Of a stretch of 64,000 nt of DNA, positions 25,175 through 34,932 are shown piece after piece (the first letter of the stretch is position 1; each line of letters starts with the position of its first letter). Position numbers and translations under genes: made by a program. The stretch is from Pseudomonas sp. L5B5 (lineage in GTDB: Bacteria > Pseudomonadota > Gammaproteobacteria > Pseudomonadales > Pseudomonadaceae): contig NZ_CP084742.1 of NCBI RefSeq assembly GCF_020520285.1, positions 372,001 to 436,000 of the forward strand, in the 5' to 3' direction. The notes below the pieces were generated by a model that was not told the origin of the DNA, did no database searches, and was given only the letters and a program-made list of their open reading frames with translations.

Positions 25175-26638
25175 TCAGTGATCGATGCCTGGTGCGCCGG
25201 GGGCGTCGGCCAGGCCGTGGGGATGGGCGAACAGCGCCATTGGCTGGAGTTTCTCCAGGGCGCGTGCGGCCCGCAGCACCAGGTCGTCGCGACCGAAACG
25301 CGCGACGATCTGCAAGCCGATGGGCAGGCCGGCGGCGCTCAGGCCGCAGGGCATGCTCAGCGCTGGCTGGCGGCTGAAGTTGAACGGGAACGTGGTCGGC
25401 TGCCACATGCTGCTGGCCTGTTGCGGCCAGTCGGGCGGGCTCGACAGCTCCACGGCAAAGGGTTCGACCACCGCCGTCGGGGTCAGCAGCAGGTCGTAAT
25501 CGCAAAGAAATTCATGCAGTGCCTGGGCCACCTGATGGCGCTCCTGCACGGCATTGGCGTAGTCCAGGGCGTTGAGCTGGCGGGCCCGCAACTGGGCCTG
25601 CTGGAGAAAGTCGCCCATCAGGTGCTGGTGCTCCTCGGGAATCTCCAGGGCCACCGCACAGGCGGCTTCCACGGGCCAGGACCGCACGAAACCCGGGGCC
25701 GGGTTGCCGATGTCCGGCGAAGCCTGGACCAGGGTCGCCCCGGCCTCTTGCAGGCGCCGGGCCGCGTCCAGGCAACTGGCGGCGATCTGCGGGTCGACAT
25801 GGGCGGCATAACCCAGGTCGGCACTGAACGCGATGCGCAACCCCTGCACACCGTCCTCGATGTGTTCCAGGAAACCCTTGGGGGCATGGGGCCAGGCAAA
25901 GGGTTCGCCGGGTTCGTAGGCGCTCAGGTGTTCCAGCAGCAGGGCGATGTCGCGCACGTGACGGGCGACCGGGCCCTCGGCGGACAAGCCCCCGGGGTCG
26001 ATGGCCGGGCTGGCGGATACCAGTCCATGGCTGGGCTTGAGGCCGATCACGCCGCAGAAGCTTGCCGGCGTGCGGATCGAACCTGCCGCATCGTTGGCGG
26101 TAGCGGCCGGGGCAAAACCGGCCGCTACCCCGGCCGTACTGCCACCGCTGCTGCCAGCGGCATGCAGGGCAAGGTTCCACGGATTGCGGGTGACTCCCGT
26201 CAGCGGGCTGTCGGTCAAGGGCGTGGTGGCCAGTTCCGGCAGGGTGGTCTTGCCGATGAAGATCGCTCCGGCTTCGCGCAGCCGTGCCACCAGGGCGCAA
26301 TCACGTTCCTGCGCCGGACGGTTGGCCAGGGCCCTGGAACCGTTGCGGGTTTGCCAGCCCTGGATGTCGTGGTTGTCCTTGACCAGCACCGCGATACCGT
26401 CCAGCCGGCCCATGGGTTGACCAGCAGCCCAGCGCGCGGCACTGGCTCGGGCCGCCAGCAACGCGGCCGCATCCTGGCGTTCGCACAGGGCGTTGAGCCC
26501 AGGCTCATGCTGCTCGATGCGCTCCAGCAGAGCCTGCAACAGGTCCACCGGGGTGAACTGCAAGGAGGCGAAACCCTGCAGCAAGGCCTCGATCGACAGC
26601 TGGTGCAAGGGGAGATGGCTGGAGGTGGCTAACGACAT
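25175..26638 (-). CDS. Amidase-signature-family amidase
   Basis: 487 residues. The Ser-cisSer-Lys triad is complete: Lys87 (VLVKDN), Ser163 (AGSSGGS) and Ser187 (AAGSIRTP), with the 24-residue spacing of the family. It hydrolyses an amide in the cytoplasm; AS-family members range from aryl and aliphatic amidases to 6-aminohexanoate or indoleacetamide hydrolases, and the substrate is unknown. The ATG at 26638 is preferred over an upstream TTG. It follows the polyamine-type binding protein gene (105-bp gap) on the same strand, so an amide-linked polyamine is a reasonable guess. Confidence 0.88.
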   Translation of the reverse strand: MSLATSSHLPLHQLSIEALLQGFASLQFTPVDLLQALLERIEQHEPGLNALCERQDAAALLAARASAARWAAGQPMGRLDGIAVLVKDNHDIQGWQTRNGSRALANRPAQERDCALVARLREAGAIFIGKTTLPELATTPLTDSPLTGVTRNPWNLALHAAGSSGGSTAGVAAGFAPAATANDAAGSIRTPASFCGVIGLKPSHGLVSASPAIDPGGLSAEGPVARHVRDIALLLEHLSAYEPGEPFAWPHAPKGFLEHIEDGVQGLRIAFSADLGYAAHVDPQIAASCLDAARRLQEAGATLVQASPDIGNPAPGFVRSWPVEAACAVALEIPEEHQHLMGDFLQQAQLRARQLNALDYANAVQERHQVAQALHEFLCDYDLLLTPTAVVEPFAVELSSPPDWPQQASSMWQPTTFPFNFSRQPALSMPCGLSAAGLPIGLQIVARFGRDDLVLRAARALEKLQPMALFAHPHGLADAPGAPGIDH

Positions 26639-26743
26639 GGACAGCTCTTCTTTCAAGGGCGCCGACCTCGGTTCGCGAAGTGGCGCCGCAGGCCTGCGGA
26701 CGGGTTCGACACCACGTCCTGCAAGGCCTGTGGGTTCAATGGT

Positions 26744-27853
26744 TCAGCGCCCACTGGTGACCTTGATCCAGGTCCGGGTGCGGGTGCGCTCGGCCTTGGC
26801 CGGCAGGGGCGCCAGGGGGAACAGGCGGGTCATGGTCTCGGCGTTCGGGAACAGGTCCGGGTTGTCCAGCAGCGACTGCTGGATGAATGCCTTGGAATCG
26901 GTGACACCGTTGGGGTAACCGACGAAGTTGCTGATGGAGGCGATGACTTGCGGTTCCATCAGGTAATTGAGGAAGGCATGGGCGGTGTCCACATGCTTGG
27001 CCCCGGTGGGGATGGCCACCGTGTCGATCCAGGCCAGGGTGCCTTCCTTGGGAATGCGCATCTCGATATGCACGCCGTTCTTGGCTTCGTTGGCGCGGTT
27101 GGCCGCCTGCAGGAAACCGCCGGAGTAACCCACCGCCACGCAGATGTTGCCGTTGGCGATATCGCCCATCCACTTGGCACTGTGGAAGTAGCGCACATAA
27201 GGACGCAGCTTGAGCAACAGGGCCTCGGCCTTGCGGTAGTCCGCAGGGTTCTGGCTGTTGGGGTCCAGGCCCAGGTAGTGCAGGGCCAGGGGCAGCATTT
27301 CGGCTGGCGAGTCGAGGAAGGTCACGCCGCACTGGCCGAGTTTCTTCAGGTTTTCTTCCTTGAACACCAGGTCCCAGCTGTTGACCGGTGCGTCGCTGCC
27401 CAGCAGTTCCTGGACCTTGTCACGGTTGTAGCCGATCAGGTTGGTGCCCCACATGTAGGGGATCACATAGCGGTTGCCCGGGTCGTTCTGCTCCAGCAGC
27501 TTCATGACGGCCGGGTCGAGATTCTTCCAGTTCGGCAGCTGGCTGCGATCCAGGGGCTGGAAGGCGCCGGCCTTGATCTGCTTGCTGACGAAACCGCTGG
27601 AAGGCACCACCACGTCGTAGCCGCTGTTGCCGGTGAACAGTTTGGCCTCGAGCACTTCATTGCTTTCGAAGATGTCGTATTTGACCTTGATGCCGCTGCT
27701 GGCCTGGAAGTCCTTGATGGTGTTGGGCGCGATGTATTCCGACCAGTTGAAGATGTTCACCGTGCGCTCGGGAGCGGCCAGGGCGCTGGAAGTGGTGAGG
27801 GCCAGGCCCAGGCTCAAGGCCAGGCCGGAGAGGGCGGTGTGCAGCGATTTCAT
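26744..27853 (-). CDS. Polyamine-type ABC transporter periplasmic binding protein (PotF/SpuD-like)
   Basis: 369 residues with a signal peptide (cleavage after ALA, about residue 27). The mature start VNIFNWSEYIAPNTIKDF is typical of PotD/PotF/SpuD proteins, as are WGTNLIGYN and the ending RTRTWIKVTSGR. It should capture putrescine, spermidine or a related cation and deliver it to an ABC importer, but no permease or ATPase gene is nearby, so it must borrow a transporter encoded elsewhere or be a chemosensory binder. The amidase lies downstream and an AraC regulator upstream. Confidence 0.9.
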   Translation of the reverse strand: MKSLHTALSGLALSLGLALTTSSALAAPERTVNIFNWSEYIAPNTIKDFQASSGIKVKYDIFESNEVLEAKLFTGNSGYDVVVPSSGFVSKQIKAGAFQPLDRSQLPNWKNLDPAVMKLLEQNDPGNRYVIPYMWGTNLIGYNRDKVQELLGSDAPVNSWDLVFKEENLKKLGQCGVTFLDSPAEMLPLALHYLGLDPNSQNPADYRKAEALLLKLRPYVRYFHSAKWMGDIANGNICVAVGYSGGFLQAANRANEAKNGVHIEMRIPKEGTLAWIDTVAIPTGAKHVDTAHAFLNYLMEPQVIASISNFVGYPNGVTDSKAFIQQSLLDNPDLFPNAETMTRLFPLAPLPAKAERTRTRTWIKVTSGR

Positions 27854-27958
27854 GCGACAACTCCATGTCTTTAAGAAAGCGGAACATTCCGGACGTCATT
27901 TTTCGCCGGAAGTGTCCCACAGAGAATGTTGGCAACGGTCAATAGGGGATATTTGACG

Positions 27959-28993
27959 TCATTCTTGCGAATGGTCTGACAAAGGACCGAGCTGGCCGGC
28001 CAATTGTCGGAAGCGACCCGGAGCGACACCGCTCCAGCGTTGGAAGGCATGGCGGAAGCTGGCGGTTTCCTTGAAACCCAGGGCCTCGGCGATGCGATAG
28101 ATCGGCAGGCTGTGCTGCCCCAGCAGTTGCCGGGCCCGGGCATAACGCAGTTCGTCCAGCAGTTGCTGGTAGCTGGTGTCCTGGGCCCGCAAGCGTCGGC
28201 GCAGGGTGCTGGGCGAGCAGTGCACCTGGCGCGCCAGGCTGTCGAAGTCCGGTACCGCGTGCAGTTGCTCGTTGAGGATGCGCCGTACCTGGTCGATCCA
28301 GGTCGGGCGGGCGCTGAGTTCCTCGTTCAGGCGAATGCAGCGCTGCAGCATGTCGTTCTGGGTCACCAGGTCCGCCAGGGGCAGGCGCCGGTCCAGCCAC
28401 TCCGGGTCGAAGCCGATGGCGTTGCGCCCGGCATTGAAGTGCACCGGGCAGTTGAAGGCCTGCTCGTAGCTGTCCAGGTAAGGCTGGGGCGGGTGCTTGA
28501 GGTGCACTTCGCGCAGTGGCAACGTGCAGCCCAGCAGGTCCTGGCAGGTGACCCGATAGGACGACATGCAGAAGTCGGTGTTGAACACCTCCAGTTCGCT
28601 CTCGCTGTACTGGTCGGCAACCAGCCACGCCAGGCCATCGCGCAGTTCCAGGTCGAGGCGGAAGAAGGTGCCCAGCAGCAGCGGGTAGCGCAGGGCCAGG
28701 GACCAGCCCTCGCGCAGGGTGGCGCTGGTCAGCAGGGTCAGGCCGAACATGCCATAGGCGCAGATGTGCAGGTTGCGTCCCAGCACCAGCCCCAGGTCCT
28801 GACGCAGGGCCACGGCATTGCTGAACACGCGCATTTCCTGGCTGATATTGATCAGGCTGTTGGGCAGTTCCAGGTCCGCCAGCTGAATGCCGCTCCCCTC
28901 CAGCAACACCTGGGTCGGAACATCGCTGTCGCGAAAAGCGTCCAGCACCGCTTGGGTGGTGTGCAGGGTGGTCAGGCGAAGGGCAGCAGCCAT
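27959..28993 (-). CDS. AraC-family transcriptional regulator
   Basis: 344 residues from the ATG at 28993; a TTG two codons earlier is also in frame. N-terminal arabinose-binding-like sensor (PF12625 type) and C-terminal double HTH, including CSPSTLRRRLRAQDTSYQQL and IAEALGFKETASFRHAFQRW. The gene is 105 bp upstream of the polyamine-binding protein on the same strand, so it likely controls that gene and the amidase. This resembles the ArgR/OruR group that responds to arginine, ornithine or carnitine-like compounds. Confidence 0.87.
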   Translation of the reverse strand: MAAALRLTTLHTTQAVLDAFRDSDVPTQVLLEGSGIQLADLELPNSLINISQEMRVFSNAVALRQDLGLVLGRNLHICAYGMFGLTLLTSATLREGWSLALRYPLLLGTFFRLDLELRDGLAWLVADQYSESELEVFNTDFCMSSYRVTCQDLLGCTLPLREVHLKHPPQPYLDSYEQAFNCPVHFNAGRNAIGFDPEWLDRRLPLADLVTQNDMLQRCIRLNEELSARPTWIDQVRRILNEQLHAVPDFDSLARQVHCSPSTLRRRLRAQDTSYQQLLDELRYARARQLLGQHSLPIYRIAEALGFKETASFRHAFQRWSGVAPGRFRQLAGQLGPLSDHSQE

Positions 28994-29134
28994 CGGCAAT
29001 CTCGAAGCAGGAATCGGAAAGGCGTGACTTTAGGGGTTACGTCGCGGGGGTTCAATCGGCCACGCGACCTTTGTCGACCGATACCGGCCAATTCTGTGTG
29101 TATTGCGCCTTGAGGGGCTCGGAAGCCAGCCGTT

Positions 29135-29410
29135 TCAGATTTTGCGGGAGCGGCGCCAGGCCTGGTAGTCCTGCGCCAGGCAGCGGGCACAAGGGCGGTA
29201 GCCGGCGGCGATGGCCGTGGCGGCATCAAGAAAGAACACCCGGTGGCGCACATAACCGCCACGAGCGATGGCCGCCAGGGCACAAGGGCAATCCAGGCGG
29301 CCATAGATGCGGCTGCGTCGATGGCCGCCCAGGGTGCCGGGGCAGGGACTAGACCAGGGCCGACCGTGGCGGTCCAGCAGGGTCCAGTGCCGCGTGGTCT
29401 GGTCGCTCAT
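29135..29410 (-). CDS. Stand-alone Ada metal-binding-like domain protein
   Basis: 91 residues. Matches the zinc domain of Ada with GYRPCARCLAQDYQAWR at the C-terminal Cys pair. The first Cys region reads YGRLDCPC, whereas Ada has FCRPSC; aligned this way, the Ada methyl-acceptor Cys38 position is Gly and an extra Cys lies two residues after the second. So methyl-phosphotriester repair is doubtful and a structural zinc role is likelier. Its ATG overlaps the alkA-like stop by 4 bp (29407-29410), implying translational coupling. Confidence 0.8.
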   Translation of the reverse strand: MSDQTTRHWTLLDRHGRPWSSPCPGTLGGHRRSRIYGRLDCPCALAAIARGGYVRHRVFFLDAATAIAAGYRPCARCLAQDYQAWRRSRKI

Positions 29411-30024
29411 GGCGCCGGTACCCGCCACAGGTACCAGGCGGCGGTGGTGCGCCAGGGGCTCCAGGCCAGGCCCAGCTCGCGCATCTGGCGCGGGCTGGGT
29501 TGCTGTTCGAGGCCCTTGAGGCGCCGATAACCCTCGCGGACGCCAAAGTCGTCCACGGGCAGCACGTCCTGGCGCTCCAGGCTGTAGATCAGCAGCATCT
29601 CCACGGTCCAGCGGCCGATCCCGGGCAGTTGGGTCAGGCGTTCGACCAGCTGTTCATCGTCCAGCTCGCGGGCGGCGTCCGCCGAGGGCACGTGGCCCTC
29701 CAGGGTGGCTTGGGCGATGCCCAGCAGGGTTGCAGCCTTGCGTGCGGAAAATCCGCACTCGCGCAGCTGTTCCACGCGGGTGGCACAGAGCTGCTGGGGG
29801 CTGGGGAAGGCCTGATCCGGGAACAGCGCCCGCAGTCGGGCGAGGATCGCATCGCCGGCCTTGGCATGCAGTTGCTGGTAGGCCACCGCACGCACCAGGG
29901 CCTGGTAGGGCTCGCGTTCCGGGCGGGGTTGGTGCAGGCAGGGGCCGATGGCTGCGATGTGCCGGGCCCAGTCGGCATCCAGGGCGGTGAGGAAGGTACG
30001 GGCAACATCGGGGCTGGCGGGCAT
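29407..30024 (-). CDS. DNA-3-methyladenine glycosylase II (AlkA-like)
   Basis: 205 residues. A HhH-GPD glycosylase: the hairpin LPGIGRWTVEM (133-143) and the catalytic Asp region LPVDDFGV (Asp158/159). It removes alkylated purines such as 3-methyladenine. It lacks the longer N-terminal domain of E. coli AlkA, as is usual for the short branch. The ATG at 30024 is chosen over an unconserved extension. It is coupled to the downstream Ada-like gene, giving a small alkylation-damage operon. Confidence 0.88.
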   Translation of the reverse strand: MPASPDVARTFLTALDADWARHIAAIGPCLHQPRPEREPYQALVRAVAYQQLHAKAGDAILARLRALFPDQAFPSPQQLCATRVEQLRECGFSARKAATLLGIAQATLEGHVPSADAARELDDEQLVERLTQLPGIGRWTVEMLLIYSLERQDVLPVDDFGVREGYRRLKGLEQQPSPRQMRELGLAWSPWRTTAAWYLWRVPAP

Positions 30025-30111
30025 TGGTGGTCCGGGCAAGAGTCGGGATGCCTGGCAGGTTAGCCGCTGCAACCTGTCCTCGCACTCCGTCTCTTGCGCT
30101 GGAACTGGGCT

Positions 30112-31047
<936 letters not shown>

Positions 31048-31059
31048 TTATGGGCTTGG

Positions 31060-31214
31060 CAGGCCATTGAAAAACGTCGGCGAGGCAGTCAGTGCAAGGC
31101 AAAAACAGGCGAAAAAGCGCAGTTTACGCGTGGTAAATGAGCATTTTGACCGGGCTGGCGCACCAGCCTGTTTTTAACGCAGCGATGGCAACGCAGGCAG
31201 TTTTCAACGGCCTG
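31060..31214. mobile_element. MITE-like palindromic element between pfeA and pfeE
   Basis: Terminal inverted repeats CAGGCCATTGAAAA (31060-31073) and TTTTCAACGGCCTG (31201-31214) match at 13 of 14 positions. Inside, AAAAACAGGC (31101-31110) pairs with GCCTGTTTTT (31166-31175), and TTTAC-GCGTG-GTAAA forms the centre. The 155 bp can thus fold almost end to end. No coding capacity. From memory, similar units recur between genes in fluorescent pseudomonads. It ends exactly against the pfeA stop codon. Confidence 0.7.
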
Positions 31215-33458
31215 TTAGAACGACGCACTCAGGCTGGTGTACAGGGTGCGCCCCGGTTCGTTGTAGGTGGCGGCGCCGGCCCCGGCGATGTCCACCACGC
31301 CCTGGGCATTGCCTTCGCGGTACAGGCGCTTGTCGAACAGGTTGTCGACCCCGGCGGTCAGGCTCAGGTGGCGGGTCAGGGCGTAGGTGCCGCTGATGCC
31401 GGCGATGGCGTAGGGGGCCAGTTGCTGGGTGGCGCTGCCGGTGACGCGGTCGCCGTGGTAGTCGAATTTCTTCGGTGTCTGCTTGCCGTACCAGGCCACG
31501 TTCATCTGCAACGACAGGTCCTGGGTGGCCTGCCAGTCGAGCATCGAGTTGAGGGTGAAGCGCGGGGTCACCGAGAGGTAGTCGCCGGTCTGCTTGTTCT
31601 TCGATTGCAGCATGTAGGTGAAGTTGTTGTTCCAGGTCAGCTGGCTGGCCAGGGGCACGGTCAAGGTGCCTTCCAGGCCTTCGACCACGGCCTTGGGCAC
31701 GTTTTCCCACTCATAGACGGCGGCGTTCTTGTACAGCGCCGAGCTGCCACCGCTGGCGCGACCGGAGGGCGCGAGGCCCGACTCGACCTTGTTCTTGTAG
31801 TCGTTGCGGAAGTAGGTCAGGCCGGCCACCCAGCCTTCGGCCTTGTATTCCAGGCCCAGTTCCTTGTTGATGCTGGTTTCTGCCTCGAGCTTGTCGTTGC
31901 CCCGCAAGTAGCAGCTGGTGGTCTGGCCATAGCAGCCCTGGCCGCGGCTGTAGAGCAGGTAGTCGGGGTTGAGCTGGTATAGGTTCGGCGCCTTGTAGGC
32001 CCGGGCGATACCGGCCTTGAGGGTCAGGCTGTCGCTCAGCGCATGGGACAGGTTTAGCGATGGGCTCCAGTTGTCGCCGACGATGCTGTGGTGGTCGAAG
32101 CGCAAGCCGGGGGTGAGCATGGTGCCGGGCGCCAGCTCGATGTTGTCTTCGGCGAACAGCGAGAAGATCTGCGCGCTGCTCTGGCTGCTGCGATTGCCCG
32201 AGGCCAGCCCGGGGATGGCCCCGGCTTCCTTGGTGTCCTGGGTATTGGAGCTGGGGTCGTCGAGTTTTTGCTGCGACCATTCGCTGCCCAGGGTCAGGGT
32301 CTGCTCGAAGCCTGCGTGCAGCGGCAGGTTGAGCTCGCCATGGGCGGTCAGGTCGCGCAGCACCGAGGTGTAGAAGTTGGCGTCGCTGAAAATGCCTTCG
32401 GTGCCGCCGGCCAGGCCTTCGTTGATCCGGCTGTTGCGGGTCTTCTCGTATTGCAGGTAGGCCATGGAGCTGCCGAAGTCCCACTCGCCGCGATGGGTCA
32501 GCGAGTAGGTCTCGCGGTAGGTGCGGTTGGTCTCGTGGCCCAGGAGGCTTTTCACGTTCTTGTTGCTGTTGGTGTTCTGGGTATCGCCGGTATAGATATT
32601 GCCCTGGCGGCTGAAGCCGGCCTCGAAGTCCAGGCTCTGGTCCGGGGTCAGCTGCCAGCTCAAGAGACCGTTGAGGTCCTTGTTGCGCACGCCTTCGCGG
32701 CCGGCGGGCAGGGTGCCGGCCTGCTTGCCGGTGCGCAAGGACTCATGGCCCTGGTTGATGTCGGCGTCATCGGAGTCGGTGCGGGCCACGTTGCCATAGA
32801 CCCGGTAGCTGAGGGTGTCGGTCAGCGGGCCGTTGAGACCGAAGCTCAGGCGCTGGGTCGCGCCTTCGTCCTTGTGAGTGGGAAAGGAGCTGTAGAGGGT
32901 GGCGTTGCCGTGGGTCTGGCGGCCTGCCTGCTTGGTGATGATGTTGATCACCCCACCGGCAGCGCCGTTGCCATAGCGGGCCGCCGCCGGGCCGCGGATC
33001 ACCTCGATGCGCTCGACCTGGTCGGCCGGCACCCAGTTGGTGTCGCCCCGGGTATCGCGCTCGCCGCGCCAGCCATAACGCACCGAGTTGCGGCTGCCCA
33101 CCGGTTTGCCGTCCACCAGGATCAGGGTGTTTTCCGGACCCATGCCGCGAATATCGATCTGCCGGTTGTTGCCGCGCTGGCCACTGGTGGAGTTACCGGT
33201 GAGGTTGACCCCGGGCATGGTGCGGATGATCTGCGACAGGTCGTTGGCCGGTGGGCGTTTCTGGATGTCCTCGGCGGTGATCACCGACACCCCCGGAGCC
33301 TGCTTGGTCTCTTCCTTGGCGGTGGCGACGATGCTCTGGGGTTCGAGCGCCAGCGCCGGCTGCGGCGTCTCGGCATTGGCGGCCTGGACGGCGTGGCTGA
33401 GCAGGCAGCAGCTGGACAGCAGGAAGGGAGCGAAAGAACGCATCGAGCGCATGGACAT
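31215..33458 (-). CDS. pfeA: TonB-dependent ferric-enterobactin receptor
   Basis: 747 residues, the PfeA/FepA size. Signal peptide (cleavage after VQA, about residue 26), plug domain with the FepA-type segment MGPENTLILVDGKPVGSRNS and WRGERDTRGDTNW, then a 22-strand barrel ending in Phe (SLSASF). It imports ferric enterobactin across the outer membrane using TonB energy. The ATG at 33458 has GGAG upstream; two later in-frame ATGs are possible. A Fur-like box sits 43-59 bp upstream, and PfeRS is encoded next door. Confidence 0.95.
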   Translation of the reverse strand: MSMRSMRSFAPFLLSSCCLLSHAVQAANAETPQPALALEPQSIVATAKEETKQAPGVSVITAEDIQKRPPANDLSQIIRTMPGVNLTGNSTSGQRGNNRQIDIRGMGPENTLILVDGKPVGSRNSVRYGWRGERDTRGDTNWVPADQVERIEVIRGPAAARYGNGAAGGVINIITKQAGRQTHGNATLYSSFPTHKDEGATQRLSFGLNGPLTDTLSYRVYGNVARTDSDDADINQGHESLRTGKQAGTLPAGREGVRNKDLNGLLSWQLTPDQSLDFEAGFSRQGNIYTGDTQNTNSNKNVKSLLGHETNRTYRETYSLTHRGEWDFGSSMAYLQYEKTRNSRINEGLAGGTEGIFSDANFYTSVLRDLTAHGELNLPLHAGFEQTLTLGSEWSQQKLDDPSSNTQDTKEAGAIPGLASGNRSSQSSAQIFSLFAEDNIELAPGTMLTPGLRFDHHSIVGDNWSPSLNLSHALSDSLTLKAGIARAYKAPNLYQLNPDYLLYSRGQGCYGQTTSCYLRGNDKLEAETSINKELGLEYKAEGWVAGLTYFRNDYKNKVESGLAPSGRASGGSSALYKNAAVYEWENVPKAVVEGLEGTLTVPLASQLTWNNNFTYMLQSKNKQTGDYLSVTPRFTLNSMLDWQATQDLSLQMNVAWYGKQTPKKFDYHGDRVTGSATQQLAPYAIAGISGTYALTRHLSLTAGVDNLFDKRLYREGNAQGVVDIAGAGAATYNEPGRTLYTSLSASF

Positions 33459-33497
33459 CGGTGATCTCCGGGATGGAAGCTGAAACAGGAAGATCAC

Positions 33498-33517
33498 GAA
33501 TGATAATGACTGCTATT
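33498..33517. promoter_or_regulatory. Fur box upstream of pfeA
   Basis: GAATGATAATGACTGCTATT contains TGATAATGACTGCTA, which matches the TGATAAT-N-ATTATCA Fur site at 10 of 14 positions including the whole left half. It lies 40-59 bp before the pfeA start. Confidence 0.65.
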
Positions 33518-33594
33518 TGCGAGTAAAGCGCATTAACTTTCTAAACACTTCTGCTGTGGGATGCACGGAGCCGGCAAGCCGCTACCGGCCCTGG

Positions 33595-34932
33595 TCAGGC
33601 CGCCGGCAGCAGCAGGTGCAGGGTCAACCCGGGATGGCCGTTGCTGGCCCAGATCTGCCCCTGGTGCAGCTCCACCGCGCGTCGGGCAATGGCCAGGCCC
33701 AGGCCGAAACCTTCGCCCTGGGCCGAGTCCAGGCGCTGGTAGGGCTCGAAGATGCGGTGCAGGTCCTGTTCGGCGACGCCGGGGCCCTGGTCTTCCAGGC
33801 ACAGGTGCCAGTGAGTGCCCTCGCGCCAGCCACGCAGGCTGACCCGGCCGCCCTCGGGGGAATAACGGATGGCGTTGCGCAACAGGTTCTCCAGGGCCTG
33901 GGCGATGCTGTCCAGGTGCACGCGGACCCGGCAATCGGCGTCCAGCAGGCAGGGCAGGCGCTCGAGGCTCCAGCCGCTCTCGAAGCAGGCGTCCTCGCGC
34001 AGCGCTTCCCAGATCGACAGCACCTGCACCGGTTCGGTGGGCAACTGCGGGCGCTCGGTGTCGAGCCAGGCCAGGTCCAGGGTGTCTTCCAGCAGGCGCT
34101 GCATGTCGAGGATCTCGCGGTCCAGGCGCTGGCGCAGTTGCTCCGGCGCCAGCCCGCTGTCATGGGCGATGCGCAGGCGCGCCAGGGGCGTGCGCAGCTC
34201 GTGGGACAGGATTCGCAGCAGCAGGCGCTGCTGGGCCAGGCTCTGGCGCAGGCGCTCGGCCATGTGCTCGAAGGCCAGGGCCAGCTCCCCCAGTTCGTCG
34301 CTGCGCCGGGCCAGGGGCGCGGCCAGGCCCGGATTCTCCAGGTCGTCGGCGCGCAAGGCATCGGCGCGGTCGCGCAAGCGGTTCAGCGGCAGCACCAGGT
34401 GCCGGTAGAGCAGCAGGCCGAGCAGGGCGGCCAGCAGGGTTGGCACCACCCCGTGGCTGAGCACGTGGGTCCAGGGGGTGAGGCCGCCGGGCAGCAGGCG
34501 CTCGGGCAACTGCATGACCAGCCGGCCCTGTTCGGGGTGCTCCGGGAACTGGATGCTGACGTAGGGCAACTCATCCTGCAGGCGCCGGCTCATGGGCCAG
34601 TCCAGCTTGCGCATGAAGGTCAGGTGGCTGGCTTCCTCGGCGCTCAACGGGGTGCTGCCGAGGCTTTGCAGGCGCTCGCCGATCACCGCCACCCAGGTGT
34701 GTTCCCGGTCTGTCAGCTGGCGCTGGAACGCATCGACGCCGCTGGTTCCTCCCTGGCGCCAGGCGGCCTCGGCCTGCTGCGCGTAGCCGGCCAGGTACTG
34801 GCGGTCGGCCGGGTCGAGAAAGTAGGTGCTGCGCTCGGCCGACAGGCCCCAGGTCCAGATGATCCAGGTCAGCAGCAGGCAGAAGCCGATCTGCAACAGG
34901 GCCAGTTTCCACAGCAAGGGGTGCCGGCGCAT
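33595..34932 (-). CDS. pfeS: Enterobactin-responsive sensor histidine kinase
   Basis: 445 residues from the ATG at 34932. TM1 near residues 9-27, a periplasmic loop of about 130 residues, TM2 near 160-180, HAMP, HisKA with ILSHELRTPLARL, and HATPase with NLLRNAIRYS (N box), DQGPGV (G1) and GEGFGLGLAIAR (G2). Paired by position with PfeR, whose stop TGA overlaps this ATG (TGATG), so translation is coupled. PfeS senses ferric enterobactin in the periplasm and activates pfeA. Assignment rests mainly on the conserved pfeRSAE order. Confidence 0.85.
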   Translation of the reverse strand: MRRHPLLWKLALLQIGFCLLLTWIIWTWGLSAERSTYFLDPADRQYLAGYAQQAEAAWRQGGTSGVDAFQRQLTDREHTWVAVIGERLQSLGSTPLSAEEASHLTFMRKLDWPMSRRLQDELPYVSIQFPEHPEQGRLVMQLPERLLPGGLTPWTHVLSHGVVPTLLAALLGLLLYRHLVLPLNRLRDRADALRADDLENPGLAAPLARRSDELGELALAFEHMAERLRQSLAQQRLLLRILSHELRTPLARLRIAHDSGLAPEQLRQRLDREILDMQRLLEDTLDLAWLDTERPQLPTEPVQVLSIWEALREDACFESGWSLERLPCLLDADCRVRVHLDSIAQALENLLRNAIRYSPEGGRVSLRGWREGTHWHLCLEDQGPGVAEQDLHRIFEPYQRLDSAQGEGFGLGLAIARRAVELHQGQIWASNGHPGLTLHLLLPAA

